This document shows positions 1-8,421 of a DNA stretch of 18,800 nucleotides, in pieces. The DNA lies in assembly GCA_002723015.1 (NCBI GenBank), contig PBNG01000086.1, forward strand, positions 6,638-25,437, given 5' to 3'. This DNA comes from Roseibacillus sp. GTDB lineage: Bacteria; Verrucomicrobiota; Verrucomicrobiae; Verrucomicrobiales; Akkermansiaceae. The translations under genes and the position numbers were made by a program. Under the pieces are notes generated by a model. The model searched no databases, was not told the DNA's origin, and worked only from the letters and a program-made list of their open reading frames with translations. The first letter of the stretch is position 1. Each line of letters starts with the position of its first letter.

Positions 1-1461
1 GCGGGTGAGGGCCGACTCGCCTTCCTCCACGGGGACAAGCTCATCCTTGCCACTGGCCACCCCGACCGCACGGCCGTAGACGCCCAGCCATCCCGGAGTG
101 ACGAGGATTTTGCCATCGGTCCGGAAGGTGTCCGTGGCGCTGTCATGGGTAATGGTGGTCAGCCTCTTGGTAACCTCGAATTCCGCATGAGGGAAAAAGA
201 CCGCGACGAAGCGCTTCACGATCATGTCGTAAATATGCTGCTCTTGTTCCTTGACGAGGCTTACCACCCGGCCAGTGGGAATGATGGCGAAGTGATCAGA
301 AACCTTGGCATTGTTGAAGACCCGCTTCTGCAGGGAGATCCGGTTATTCTCGAGAGAGTCGGCGGCCCACTTGGCCACTGGCAGGTTCGATTTGGCCAGT
401 TCCTCGGTGGTGCGAATCACATCCTTCAGATAGTCCTCTGGAAGATACCGGGAGTCAGTCCGCGGATAGGTCACCATCTTATGCCGTTCGTAAAGGGCCT
501 GGGTGAAGGACAAGGTGTTTCGCGCAGTGAAGGGGGCTTCACGCTGCAGGGTGGTCAGGTCGTAGAGCTGTGGTGCGATTTGCCTGGTCGGTTTTTTTTC
601 CTCTGTAACGGTTCCGGTCTTTCCCTCGCAGCGGGCTCGAATACGCGCGGCCTCTTCCCTGTCCCAGATCCGTTCTGCCCTCGAGAGGGGGTTGGCGGGG
701 TCCTTCTTCCATGCGGGGTCTACCCAGCGTCCGCTGTAATCCCCGGCTGCCACGCCGAACTCGGCATGAATTTCCGCGTAGGGAGTTGGCTCGAAGGCCT
801 GAATTTCAGCTTCACGTTTTGCCAGGATAGCGAGGGTTGGAGTCTGGACCCGGCCAGCTGCGGTGATGTTGAATCCCCCGTGACGCGATCGAAAGCAGGT
901 GAGGGCACGGGTTGAGTTCAGACCGACCAGCCAGTCGGATTCCGATCGGCACTTGGCTGCATCCGCGAGGTCTCCCATGTCCTCGCCGTTCCGGAGGGAC
1001 TCCCAAGCCTGCTGGATGGCCCCGGTAGTCATCGACTGCATCCAAAGACGTTTCACTGGCTTTTCGATGTTCCCGATGTCGAGGATGTATTGAAAAATGA
1101 GCTCGCCCTCCCGTCCGGCATCACAAGCATTCACAATGAGATCAATATCCTTCCGCCGGGCCTGTTTGAGGACGTGGCGGAGTCTGCCTTCGGTCTTTTC
1201 AATAGGTTGAAGCTCGAAGGACCCTGGAATGGCCGGCAGGACGTCGAACTTCCAGGGAAGGTTTTTCCCGTTGGGCCCCGTTGGCATTTTGAGTTCGACC
1301 AGGTGCCCGACCGCCGAGGTAATGACGGATTGCTCATTTTCGAAGTAGCGCGCGTCGAGAGATTTCCCCTTCTTCTCGAACTTGCCGAGTTTCTTGGCGA
1401 GGGCGCGGGAGAGGTCGGTCATGACCGAGGGCTTCTCCGCGATGATGAGGGTTTTGGGCAT
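1..1461 (-). CDS. topB: DNA topoisomerase III (type IA), 5' part; C-terminus beyond the window
   Basis: Type IA topoisomerases cut one DNA strand through a 5'-phosphotyrosine link, relax negative supercoils and resolve recombination intermediates. The frame is open from the ATG at 1461 to the window edge (487 codons seen). The N-terminus [13 protein letters not shown] is the TopB-type Toprim start; TopA proteins begin with a VIVESPAK-type motif instead. The acidic Toprim motif DAGREGE is at residues 114-120 and GRVQTPTL at 203-210. The active-site tyrosine is Tyr332 in MVTYPRTDS. The gene follows dprA on the same strand after a 259-base gap. dprA is commonly followed by topA in other bacteria, so this enzyme occupies the usual topA position. 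Whether zinc fingers or C-terminal repeats are present cannot be seen. Confident for type IA; fairly confident for the TopB subtype. Confidence 0.93.
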   Translation of the reverse strand, partial: MPKTLIIAEKPSVMTDLSRALAKKLGKFEKKGKSLDARYFENEQSVITSAVGHLVELKMPTGPNGKNLPWKFDVLPAIPGSFELQPIEKTEGRLRHVLKQARRKDIDLIVNACDAGREGELIFQYILDIGNIEKPVKRLWMQSMTTGAIQQAWESLRNGEDMGDLADAAKCRSESDWLVGLNSTRALTCFRSRHGGFNITAAGRVQTPTLAILAKREAEIQAFEPTPYAEIHAEFGVAAGDYSGRWVDPAWKKDPANPLSRAERIWDREEAARIRARCEGKTGTVTEEKKPTRQIAPQLYDLTTLQREAPFTARNTLSFTQALYERHKMVTYPRTDSRYLPEDYLKDVIRTTEELAKSNLPVAKWAADSLENNRISLQKRVFNNAKVSDHFAIIPTGRVVSLVKEQEQHIYDMIVKRFVAVFFPHAEFEVTKRLTTITHDSATDTFRTDGKILVTPGWLGVYGRAVGVASGKDELVPVEEGESALTR

Positions 1462-1720
1462 TCGGTGAGGGCACATACGCGCCGAAAGGCGGGTTTGAAA
1501 AGGGGAAATTTTTCAGAATTTCCCTTTGGCCATTCTGGGACGGCCCTCAAAAAGTCACTCTGGGGACTCTTCGCCACCATCGAAAGCATGAGATATTGAG
1601 CCAAGTATGAGAGATGGCGTCCCCTGCCGGCCGGGCTCTCGGAAGGAACATTCAGAGGATCTGCGACGCCGGTTCCGGCACTATAAAAAAGGGAGTGGGG
1701 GCTCTTTATCCGCTTTAAAA
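1462..1720. other. dprA-topB intergenic region (259 bases)
   Basis: No convincing gene is present. On the minus strand this is the downstream region of dprA and the leader of topB. It holds a hairpin at 1500-1527 (listed separately) and short GC-rich inverted repeats, for example gccgg-tt-ccggc at 1668-1679. I could not find a well-spaced -35/-10 pair for topB, so the two genes may be co-transcribed or may use a non-consensus promoter. Confidence 0.5.
1500..1527 (-). other. Hairpin in the topB leader
   Basis: The arms gggaaatt (1503-1510) and aatttccc (1517-1524) pair perfectly around a 6-base loop. A G-U pair and two A-T pairs extend the stem to 11 base pairs. Read on the minus strand the stem is followed by CTTTTC and ends about 40 bases before the topB start. 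It could be a weak terminator behind dprA or an mRNA leader structure. The short T-run makes the terminator reading uncertain. Confidence 0.4.
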
Positions 1721-2833
1721 TCAAGCGGGCTTCACGAAATGAGAGCCGGGAAGCTGTGACGCGAGGCCTCTCATTTCGAGTCGAAGGAGGGTGGCGGCGA
1801 CCACGGAAGGTTCGAGTCCGGCATCGTCAATAATTTGATCCATGGTGCGCTCATCGCTGCCGAGAACATTGAAAACAATATGCTCATGTTCGCTCAGGCG
1901 CGGTTTTTGGGAGGGAGCACCGGTTTCATGAAGAGAGGCCTTGGTTCTGCGTTCCGGTGGAAGGGATGGAAGTTCTTCAATGATGTGGGATCCTTCGCTG
2001 ACAAGAATAGCTCCCGTTCTGAGGAGATCATTGCAGCCTTCTGAACTCGGACGGTCGATTCCACCCGGAACCGCGAAGACGTGCTTGCCATATTCCGCAG
2101 CGAGATTGGCGGTGATGAGCGCTCCCGAGCGTCTCGCGCACTCGACAACCAGAATTCCCTCGCTCCAGCCCGCGACGATGCGGTTCCGTTGAGGAAAGGT
2201 AGTCCGCGTGGGACCCGCTTCAATTGGGAACTCAGATACCACGGCGCCGTTTCCTTCAGCGATTTTCTCCGCAAGCGCCATGTTCTCGGGAGGATAGAGT
2301 TGGCCGAGACCGGAGCCGAGCACCGCAATGGTTCGGCCCTCTGCTGCGAGCGCACCCTCGTGGGCGGCGGTATCGATGCCTCGTGCGAGACCGGAGACAA
2401 CCGTAAGCCCCGCATGAGCGAGCTGGAATGATAGTTTGTGAGTGCAGACCCGTCCGTAGTGCGTCGTCTTTCTGGAGCCCACAATCGAGAGGGATCGGGA
2501 ATCGCACTCAAGGACCTTGCCCCAGACGTAGAGAAGAAGAGGAGCATCAGGAAGGTGGCGAAACGCGGGAGGCCAAGAGGCGTCGCCGGGTGTCAGGAGG
2601 CTAAGTCCCCTCGACCGGATGGAAGCAAGTTCGCCCTGGAGGTCCACCCGGTCCTCCCATGAAGCGATTGTGTTGGCGGATTCGGGGCCGACTCCAGCGA
2701 CGGCAGCGAGCTTGGCACGGGAGGATCGCAATACATTCTCTGCGTCCCCGAAATGCTGGATGAGACGGCGGATTCGAATGGGCCCGAGACCGGGGAGGAG
2801 GTTTAGAGCGAGGAGGCTTTCAAGGGACGTCAT
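1721..2833 (-). CDS. dprA: DNA-processing protein DprA
   Basis: DprA (Smf) binds incoming single-stranded DNA during natural transformation, protects it and loads RecA; it is also conserved in non-competent bacteria. The 370-residue length is normal. The N-terminus (about 1-70) carries a helix-hairpin-helix-like segment, LLPGLGPIRIRRLIQHFG then VAGVGPESA. The Rossmann-like DNA-binding core (about 80-290) shows SIVGSRK, VVSGLARGIDTAAHEGAL, TIAVLGSGL and the signature TTFPQRNRIVAG with RSGALITA. The last 60 or so residues form a DprA winged-helix domain (DERTMDQIIDDAGLEPSVV). The start is ATG at 2833, with no good Shine-Dalgarno. topB follows on the same strand. No other competence gene is in the window. 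Confidence 0.96.
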   Translation of the reverse strand: MTSLESLLALNLLPGLGPIRIRRLIQHFGDAENVLRSSRAKLAAVAGVGPESANTIASWEDRVDLQGELASIRSRGLSLLTPGDASWPPAFRHLPDAPLLLYVWGKVLECDSRSLSIVGSRKTTHYGRVCTHKLSFQLAHAGLTVVSGLARGIDTAAHEGALAAEGRTIAVLGSGLGQLYPPENMALAEKIAEGNGAVVSEFPIEAGPTRTTFPQRNRIVAGWSEGILVVECARRSGALITANLAAEYGKHVFAVPGGIDRPSSEGCNDLLRTGAILVSEGSHIIEELPSLPPERRTKASLHETGAPSQKPRLSEHEHIVFNVLGSDERTMDQIIDDAGLEPSVVAATLLRLEMRGLASQLPGSHFVKPA

Positions 2834-3041
2834 GGGGAAGGGCCCAAGTCATGGCAGGGGCACCAGGCAGGTTGGTTTACAATGAGAGTCCTTCCGAGTG
2901 CATATTTTGGAACGAAAGGGTTATAGCGTATTGGCAGAGCTTTCCTCCACGCCGCTCTTCCCGGGCGGTGCGGCCGGGGCGCTAAGGCGGGAGCTCCTCT
3001 GTAGGATTGACATCTCTTCGCTGGATTGAGAGCAGACGGGA
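2834..3041. other. Divergent intergenic region between dprA and the deacetylase gene
   Basis: This 208-base stretch separates two divergent genes and should hold both promoters. A relatively AT-rich patch (2876-2930, with tttaca, catatttt and ttatagcg) is the most promoter-like part, but no hexamer pair is convincing on either strand. The half nearer the deacetylase is very GC-rich (2940-3000). Confidence 0.4.
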
Positions 3042-3887
3042 ATGAAACAGATTGTGATCGGTTTACTGGTTGCCCTTGCGGGATCTGCGGTGGTGGTTTC
3101 TGCCGAGGGCGAGCAGCGGAGGAAAATCCCCGATGGACTCGTGGTCCTGACCTTTGATGATTGCAACAAGTCGGACCGGGCGTTCGTGGCAGGGGTGCTC
3201 AGAAAACATGGATTTGGGGCCACTTTCTACGTGACCGAAGGCCTCGGGTTCCTGCGCAACAAGGAGAACTATGTCACCTGGGAGGAAATCGTGGAACTGG
3301 ACCGGATGGGTTTTGAAATCGGGAACCACACGAGGACTCATCCACATATGCCCGGGCTCTCCCCCGGGGAGATGAGAAAGGAACTCCTGCATATCGAGAA
3401 AAGGTGCAAGGAGCATGGTATCCAGAAGCCGACAACGTTCTGTTACCCCGGATTCGGTCATAGTCTTTCCTGTGTCCGGGAGTTGCAGCGGCTGAATTAT
3501 CTTTTTGCAAGACGGGGAGTAGGCCCGGAGTTCAAGGACGGTGGCCGGGGTGGCCGGGGGCCTGCCTACGATCCCGGAGTTGATCATCCCCTGCTTGTCC
3601 CAACCACCGGATACGCTGGTCCGGACTGGAAGATGGAGGACCTCATGTGGGCTGTGGACCAGGCGCGTGAGGGACGAATTGCAGTGCTGTGCTATCATGG
3701 AGTGCCTGCCCGGGAGCACCCGTGGGTCAATTGCAATCCAGAGGATTTCAGGAAGCACATGGACTATCTGGGGGAAAAGAATTGCACCGTCATTTCGATG
3801 AGTGATCTTTCTCTCTTCGTGGATCCCCGGAAGGGTCCGGAGGACCCCTACGCACCCATCAGGGCTCGTATGAAGCGCGAGAAATAA
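3042..3887 (+). CDS. Secreted polysaccharide deacetylase (NodB homology domain)
   Basis: The 281-residue protein has a signal peptide (residues 1-21, MKQIV then a hydrophobic stretch to VSA), so it acts in the periplasm or outside. A NodB/carbohydrate esterase 4 domain follows. Motif 1 is TFDD (37-40), with Asp39 as likely catalytic base and Asp40 as metal ligand. Motif 2 is NHTRTH (95-100), giving His96 and His100 as metal ligands. Motif 3 appears as FCYPGF (133-138), where classical members have RxPxG/Y. The last is LCYHG (216-220), with His219 as likely catalytic acid. The family removes N- or O-acetyl groups from chitin-like, peptidoglycan or exopolysaccharide substrates; the substrate here is unknown. 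A Gly/Arg-rich loop (167-173) precedes the final third. It stands alone, convergent with the next gene. Confidence 0.88.
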   Translation: MKQIVIGLLVALAGSAVVVSAEGEQRRKIPDGLVVLTFDDCNKSDRAFVAGVLRKHGFGATFYVTEGLGFLRNKENYVTWEEIVELDRMGFEIGNHTRTHPHMPGLSPGEMRKELLHIEKRCKEHGIQKPTTFCYPGFGHSLSCVRELQRLNYLFARRGVGPEFKDGGRGGRGPAYDPGVDHPLLVPTTGYAGPDWKMEDLMWAVDQAREGRIAVLCYHGVPAREHPWVNCNPEDFRKHMDYLGEKNCTVISMSDLSLFVDPRKGPEDPYAPIRARMKREK

Positions 3888-3934
3888 GCCGCAACCTGAA
3901 GTTGCATCCAAGCTGGGACCGACACTGGTCTTCG

Positions 3935-5530
3935 TCAGCGCTTTTGCCGAAGTCTCACCGGGGGAGGGGCGGGCGGATCAAGAATATTGAGGAGTGCGGT
4001 GACCGCTCCCTGCCCGGGGATTGGCGATATGTTTTCCCTGATTTTCTTCAGAAGAAGAATAGCCGTCTTTTTGTTCCCGGCCTCCCGATAGACATCAACG
4101 ATATGAAGGTCCTGTCGCAGTTGATCAACTTCGCTGGAGTATTTCTCCCGGGCTACAGTGAAGAAGGCGTTGGCTTCCTCCTCATTACCATCAGCCCTTG
4201 CCAGAAGGCCAAGGGCCTCGAAAACGGTCCCGCTGTTGGCCTTGTTCGCGTAAGTCCGTAGTTTTGTGATCAAGGTTCCTTCTTCGTTTCCCCACTGGCT
4301 CTGAGCGTGTCTAAGGGCCTTGTAATCGCGGTCGACACGATCGCTGAGGTTGATCTTCAGATCGGCGGGGAAGGGCCGGTAGAGAGGATCTCCAAGAAGC
4401 ACAGCCTGCCATGAAAGCACGGGCAGCGCCATGCAGGAAGCCTCGCCAAGGGTATACCCGCTCAGGAGCCTGTGATGAAGGATGTCGAAGTAATGCGTGA
4501 GGGAGAGGAAGGGTTCGTAGACGTTGCCCACCGTGGCAGTGGCTCCCCGGGCGAGAATCGGACCGCACCATCGCTGGTCTGGATCACGTAGCTCAAAGGC
4601 GCTGTAGGAATGAAGATGGATTGCTATGGCCCCGCGCTTGAAGCGGAAAGAATCATTCAGGAGCGGTCCATTTCGATGGTGGGAATACCAGCCGAAGTAG
4701 AGCGCTGCATCGCTCATGGGGTAGTTGGTGACGTAGGTATCGATGTTTCGATCAACAACACAGGGGATCCCGGCCGTTCTGTTCATGGCCGCGATTTCCT
4801 CCAGCCATTGATCACCCTGCTCATAGCCTTTTCCCTTTCGCGAGAGATCTAGATACGCTTTGCCCCAGAGGCCCGTCCTTTCGACCGCGAGGGCGTCCTC
4901 GATCATACGCTTGCAGATTTTCAGCGAGGGTCCGTCTATCCGGGAGACCAGAAGAAATTCGGGTTTTTCCAAGTCCATGAGGGACTGATCCTTCCTGAAG
5001 TAGGGATTGGGAATCGGACCTGAGATCTCATAGTTCTCAATCCCGAGAAGGCTCAATTCCGAATCGACGGAGGCCTCGTTGCCTTTTGGGTCTGGTGCAA
5101 ATGGGCGTTTTTTAATCTGACCGGCGGGGATCGTCTCAGGAGTACGGGCAATTTTAAAAGGAACTCCAAGCATGGTCACAAGCACCCTGCATTTCAGAGA
5201 TGCCGGGCGCATCACGCCATTGGATCCTTTCTCGCGGATCCACCATTGGCGATCATCAAAGACCTGACGAAGAGGGAGCTGAATTTTCTGTTGGAACTCC
5301 TCACGCGAGATTTCGTCACCAGGAGGGATTGGAAGGCCGATGAGATTATCCCCGGGGATGGCACGAACCTTCGCATAGTATCGGGCGAGGTCCTCCGAGG
5401 CCTCATCCATCGTGTTGTAGAGAACCACCACCGTTTCGGGGGGGATCTGAGTTGGCTTGCATGAGGCCGCCTTCGGGGAGAGGAGGATCAGGCAGAAAAG
5501 AAGGGATCTCCAGGCAGTGAAAGAGTTCAT
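3935..5530 (-). CDS. Exported TIGR03790-family protein
   Basis: This predicted 531-residue exported protein of unknown function has a signal peptide at its N-terminus (MNSFTAWRSLLFCLILLS, probable cleavage near residue 24). The region VVVLYNTMDEASEDLARYYAKVRAIPGDNLI, together with the later EISREEFQQKIQLPLRQ, is the pattern I associate with TIGR03790 proteins, which occur in Verrucomicrobiota, some Deltaproteobacteria and cyanobacteria. No catalytic motif is obvious. The C-terminal part (about 430-510) is rich in Ala/Leu/Glu helices and looks like a short TPR-type segment. I chose ATG 5530 over ATG 5557 because it overlaps the stop of the upstream gene as ATGA and puts the signal peptide at the very start. 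The overlap implies translational coupling to the metallo-hydrolase. Confidence 0.8.
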   Translation of the reverse strand: MNSFTAWRSLLFCLILLSPKAASCKPTQIPPETVVVLYNTMDEASEDLARYYAKVRAIPGDNLIGLPIPPGDEISREEFQQKIQLPLRQVFDDRQWWIREKGSNGVMRPASLKCRVLVTMLGVPFKIARTPETIPAGQIKKRPFAPDPKGNEASVDSELSLLGIENYEISGPIPNPYFRKDQSLMDLEKPEFLLVSRIDGPSLKICKRMIEDALAVERTGLWGKAYLDLSRKGKGYEQGDQWLEEIAAMNRTAGIPCVVDRNIDTYVTNYPMSDAALYFGWYSHHRNGPLLNDSFRFKRGAIAIHLHSYSAFELRDPDQRWCGPILARGATATVGNVYEPFLSLTHYFDILHHRLLSGYTLGEASCMALPVLSWQAVLLGDPLYRPFPADLKINLSDRVDRDYKALRHAQSQWGNEEGTLITKLRTYANKANSGTVFEALGLLARADGNEEEANAFFTVAREKYSSEVDQLRQDLHIVDVYREAGNKKTAILLLKKIRENISPIPGQGAVTALLNILDPPAPPPVRLRQKR

Positions 5531-6357
5531 GAACCGGGGGGGAGGACAATAGCGCATGAGTGGTGCTGCTCAAAGATTAACTTGAGTCCATCTCGCGCCA
5601 CAGCCACCGAACCCGGAAGGTTCAGGTGGGCAGATGCTTCACGGTAATCGATCTCGTGGGCAAGGTGGGTAAGAAAGGATTGCCGGGGGCTCAGGTGGTT
5701 GATCAAAGCAAGGGCTTCCTCCACGTTCATGTGCGTGGGGTGGGGGCTGGGGCGCAGTGCATCCACGATGAGAGTATCGAGATCGTTCAGCAGGGCCATA
5801 CTGGCGGGGGGAACTTCTTTCACGTCACTGATGTAGGCGAGGGAATGGCCAGTGGGGAAATCGAACCGGAATCCGAAGGTCTCGACGGAGGAGTGGAGCA
5901 CCGGAACGGGTGTAACACGGAGATCGTTAATGGTGAATGGCTCCGCAATGAGACGCGGAGCGGGTCGGACATAATTTCGGGAAGTGTTCGACATGGCCCA
6001 CGGAAACATGCGCTCGAGCGTAGCCATGGTTTCTGGACCCGCAAACAGGGGAAGGGGGGCTTCCCGGTGCCAGCAGAAGGCCCTCAGTTCATCAAAGCCC
6101 GCAACATGGTCGAGGTGGCAGTGGGTGTAGAGGACGGCATCAATGTTGCGCAGGCCCTCGCGGAGGGCCTGTTGACGAAGGTCAGGCCCGCTGTCTACCA
6201 GAATAGAAGCCCCGGACGTCTTAAGGTGCAGGGAGGAGCGGGTTCTCCGGTTCCCGGGGTGGTCAGAAGCACAGACTGCGCAGGAACACCCGATAACCGG
6301 AACTCCCACCGAGGTTCCGGTGCCCAGGAGCGTTGCGATTACCGGTTCTCCATCCAC
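5527..6357 (-). CDS. PhnP-like metallo-beta-lactamase-fold hydrolase
   Basis: A 276-residue cytoplasmic hydrolase of the MBL fold. The N-terminus has GTGTSVGVPVIGCSCAVC; its cysteines 24, 26 and 29 resemble the structural zinc site of PhnP-type phosphodiesterases. The metal-binding motif THCHLDH (78-84) supplies His79, His81, Asp83 and His84. Further ligands are likely the Asp in LIVDALRPSPHPTHM and the His in FLTHLAHE. PhnP cleaves cyclic ribose phosphates, while other members act on phosphodiesters or lipophilic hormones, so the substrate is not settled. The start is GTG 6357: an in-frame stop lies two codons upstream, and the nearby ATG at 6353 is out of frame. The stop overlaps the start of the TIGR03790 gene (ATGA), so the two probably form one operon. 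A perfect hairpin lies just upstream. Confidence 0.87.
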   Translation of the reverse strand: MDGEPVIATLLGTGTSVGVPVIGCSCAVCASDHPGNRRTRSSLHLKTSGASILVDSGPDLRQQALREGLRNIDAVLYTHCHLDHVAGFDELRAFCWHREAPLPLFAGPETMATLERMFPWAMSNTSRNYVRPAPRLIAEPFTINDLRVTPVPVLHSSVETFGFRFDFPTGHSLAYISDVKEVPPASMALLNDLDTLIVDALRPSPHPTHMNVEEALALINHLSPRQSFLTHLAHEIDYREASAHLNLPGSVAVARDGLKLIFEQHHSCAIVLPPGS

Positions 6358-6679
6358 GGGTTAAAAATGCAGTTACAGAAGTCTTTCGCAACGAAAGACC
6401 GGGGAGCGGTTGAAACCGGGGAACGGGGGCAAGGAGGAAGAGGGCGCGGTGGGACGGAGATGGTTTCGGGGAATCTCGTCGCTTCCTCCAGCAGATAATG
6501 AGGGCTCTGAGTGCTCTGACCTCCCGAATTACACGGTATTTTTGGATCTGTGTTCGGGGGTTGACCCTGCTGGACTTGACTCGAGGGTCCGAATTGCCAA
6601 GGAGCTGGGTCTGGTTCGATTTGATCAAGGCTGCTGAAGGGGTCCCCAAGGTAAATCTGCGCTGAAAAGAGCGCCACGA
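6358..6679. other. Non-coding region upstream of the MBL hydrolase and recN
   Basis: No frame here looks coding: the open frames are rich in Pro, Ser and Arg and match no family I know. Beyond the hairpin at 6381-6399, I see short GC-rich repeats only. A promoter for the minus-strand hydrolase must lie here, but I could not identify a good -35/-10 pair. Confidence 0.5.
6381..6399 (-). promoter_or_regulatory. Perfect 8-bp hairpin in the hydrolase leader
   Basis: The arms gtctttcg and cgaaagac pair perfectly around a 3-base loop. On the minus strand the hairpin lies about 24 bases before the GTG start at 6357 and is followed by a short AT-rich stretch (ATTTTTAA). It may be a leader structure that affects translation or mRNA stability, or a dyad operator. 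It lacks an immediate T-run, so it is not a standard terminator. Confidence 0.45.
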
Positions 6680-6707
6680 TTGAAACGTAGGGAGTTGGTT
6701 GCATAAT
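6680..6707 (+). promoter_or_regulatory. Sigma-70-type promoter for recN
   Basis: A -35 box TTGAAA (6680-6685) and a -10 box CATAAT (6702-6707) are separated by 16 bases. Transcription would begin near 6714, about 24 bases before the recN ATG at 6738. I see no clear LexA/SOS dyad overlapping it, although recN is SOS-controlled in several other bacteria. Confidence 0.6.
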
Positions 6708-6737
6708 CGGGGTGACGAAAGATGCGATTACGCTGAG

Positions 6738-8405
6738 ATGTTGAGCCTCTTGAAAATCCGGAACCTTGCGCTCGTGGAGCGGCTCGACTGGGAGATTGGC
6801 GCTGGACTCGTCGGGGTTACCGGCGAAACGGGAGCTGGGAAGTCCGTGATTGTTGGGGCTCTCAAATTGATTCTTGGGGAGAGGGCAGACAAGGGCCTGA
6901 TTCGTACGGGAGAGGATACCTGTCACGTGGAAGCGATTTTTGAGCTGCAAGATCCCTCCGGCGTCAATCGATTGCTTGCTGAGATGGGCTTGGAGGTGTG
7001 CGAGGACGGGCAGCTCCTGATCAAGAGGGTTATAGGCACCTCATCAAACCGCCAGTTCGTAAACAATTCACCTGCCACCTTGAGCGTTCTGAAGGCGATT
7101 GGGGGCAATCTTGTGGATCTGCATGGGCCGCACGATCATCAGTCCCTTCTTTCAGTGGACCGGCAGCTCATCATGCTGGATGCGTATGCGGGCGTGGAGA
7201 GAGAAGTAGAGCAATATCGCCTCTGCTGGTCTTCGTGGCGGGAAGCCGAGGTGCGCTGGAGGGAGTTGAGGGATGCAGAAGAAGCCGGAGAACAGGAGCT
7301 CGAACTCCTGAAGCACCAGGTCGCAGAAATTGAAGCGGCCGAGATTGATCCTGAGGGTGAAAGCGAGCTACAGGAGCGCTATCAGAGAGCGAGCAACAGC
7401 GCCAAGCTGGTGGGTGTTGCGGCAGAGGCCCTCAATCTTGTCACCGGGGACGGCGCAGGAGTGCTGGACAGGGTGCAGGAGATACAGCGTCTGGTGGGAG
7501 AGATTGAGAAACATGACCCAGCAGCCCGGCAATGGACTGCCGGGGTCACCACGGCAGCAGTTGAGATGGAGGACTTCTCCCGGGAGCTGGAGCGCTATCT
7601 CGGAGAGATTGATCTCGACCCTGGACAGGCAGCGGCCTTGGAGGATCGGGTGGACTTGCTCGAGAGCCTGAAGAGAAAGTATGGGCCTTCCCTTGACGAG
7701 GTGGTGGAGAGTGGGGCGCGGGCGGCAGAGCGCCTCGGGGCGGTAGAAAACCGTGGAGAACTGCTGGCGAAGCTGGAGGCGGAGGCGACTTCCGCCCATC
7801 GGGCGATGATGGAGGCTGGATCGAATCTGAGTGGGAAGCGGCGAAAGGCAGGTCCGAAGCTTGCTCGCGAGATCCGGCAGCACCTGGCCGAACTCGGGTT
7901 CCGCCAGGCCGCCTTCGAAGTCAATCAGCAACCGCAGCCGGATCCTTCCTCGCAAGGATTGGACGCCATCGAATTTTCGTTTGGCCCCAATCCCGGAGAG
8001 CCTCTCAAGCCTTTGAGGCAGATCGCCTCCAGCGGTGAAATTTCGAGGGTCATGCTGTCCATCAAGAGCGCTCTTGCCCGGCAGGATCAAACTCCGCTCA
8101 TGGTGTTCGATGAGATCGATGCCAATGTCGGTGGGGAGGTTGCGAGGGCGGTGGGAGAAAAGATGGCGATTCTTGGTGGAGCACATCAAGTTGTGGCGAT
8201 TACCCACTTTCCGCAGGTCGCGGCGCTCGCTTCCCAGCACTTTCTGGTCGAGAAGACGGTGGCAGAGGGGAGGACCACGTCATCGTTGAAGGAGGTCAGA
8301 GGTGATGAGCGGATTGCCGAATTGACCCGCATGCTGGGTGGACAGAGTGAGGAGGCTCGGTTGATGGCAAAGAGCCTGCTTACATCGGCCCCGGTGAGTG
8401 CCTGA
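6738..8405 (+). CDS. recN: DNA repair protein RecN
   Basis: RecN is an SMC-like ATPase that acts early in double-strand break repair, bridging DNA and working with RecA. The 555-residue length matches the family (about 550). The N-terminal half-ATPase starts MLSLLKIRNLALVERLDWEI and has Walker A GETGAGKS at 29-36. A long Glu/Arg-rich coiled coil fills the middle (about 150-350). The C-terminal half has the ABC signature region ASSGEISRVML, Walker B LMVFDEIDANVGG and the switch motif AITHFPQVAALA. ATG 6738 fits the family start; the TTG at 6699 adds 13 residues that would begin inside the promoter. The gene is convergent with the lipoprotein gene, only 16 bases apart. Confidence 0.96.
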   Translation: MLSLLKIRNLALVERLDWEIGAGLVGVTGETGAGKSVIVGALKLILGERADKGLIRTGEDTCHVEAIFELQDPSGVNRLLAEMGLEVCEDGQLLIKRVIGTSSNRQFVNNSPATLSVLKAIGGNLVDLHGPHDHQSLLSVDRQLIMLDAYAGVEREVEQYRLCWSSWREAEVRWRELRDAEEAGEQELELLKHQVAEIEAAEIDPEGESELQERYQRASNSAKLVGVAAEALNLVTGDGAGVLDRVQEIQRLVGEIEKHDPAARQWTAGVTTAAVEMEDFSRELERYLGEIDLDPGQAAALEDRVDLLESLKRKYGPSLDEVVESGARAAERLGAVENRGELLAKLEAEATSAHRAMMEAGSNLSGKRRKAGPKLAREIRQHLAELGFRQAAFEVNQQPQPDPSSQGLDAIEFSFGPNPGEPLKPLRQIASSGEISRVMLSIKSALARQDQTPLMVFDEIDANVGGEVARAVGEKMAILGGAHQVVAITHFPQVAALASQHFLVEKTVAEGRTTSSLKEVRGDERIAELTRMLGGQSEEARLMAKSLLTSAPVSA

Positions 8406-8421
8406 AAAAAAGGCAGTTCGT

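Noticed and set aside
145..915. Open plus-strand frame opposite the topoisomerase gene
   Set aside because: The minus strand carries clear TopB motifs, including the active-site tyrosine; the plus frame matches no family and is a shadow.
1681..1728. Terminator behind dprA
   Set aside because: The possible stems need G-U pairs, one overlaps the stop codon, and the T-run falls inside a stem rather than after it.
3007..3012. TTGACA as a -35 box for the deacetylase
   Set aside because: The hexamer is perfect, but a properly spaced -10 would fall at about 3030, almost on the start codon, and no TATAAT-like sequence is there.
3890..3906. Hairpin gcaac-ctgaa-gttgc as a bidirectional terminator between convergent genes
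   Set aside because: The stem is only five base pairs and has no T-run on either strand.
3063..3911. Long minus-strand frame (282 codons) opposite the deacetylase
   Set aside because: The plus strand has a signal peptide and all NodB motifs. The antisense frame has no recognisable domain.
5626..6498. Long plus-strand frame (290 codons) opposite the MBL hydrolase
   Set aside because: The HxHxDH motif and PhnP-like cysteines are on the minus strand. The antisense frame is Gly-rich and motif-free.
6339..6950. Minus-strand frame (203 codons) across the recN promoter
   Set aside because: Pro/Ser-rich, overlaps a good promoter and the start of recN, and shows no domain.
7368..8240. Minus-strand frame (290 codons) inside recN
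   Set aside because: RecN motifs are intact on the plus strand; this is a codon-bias shadow in GC-rich DNA.
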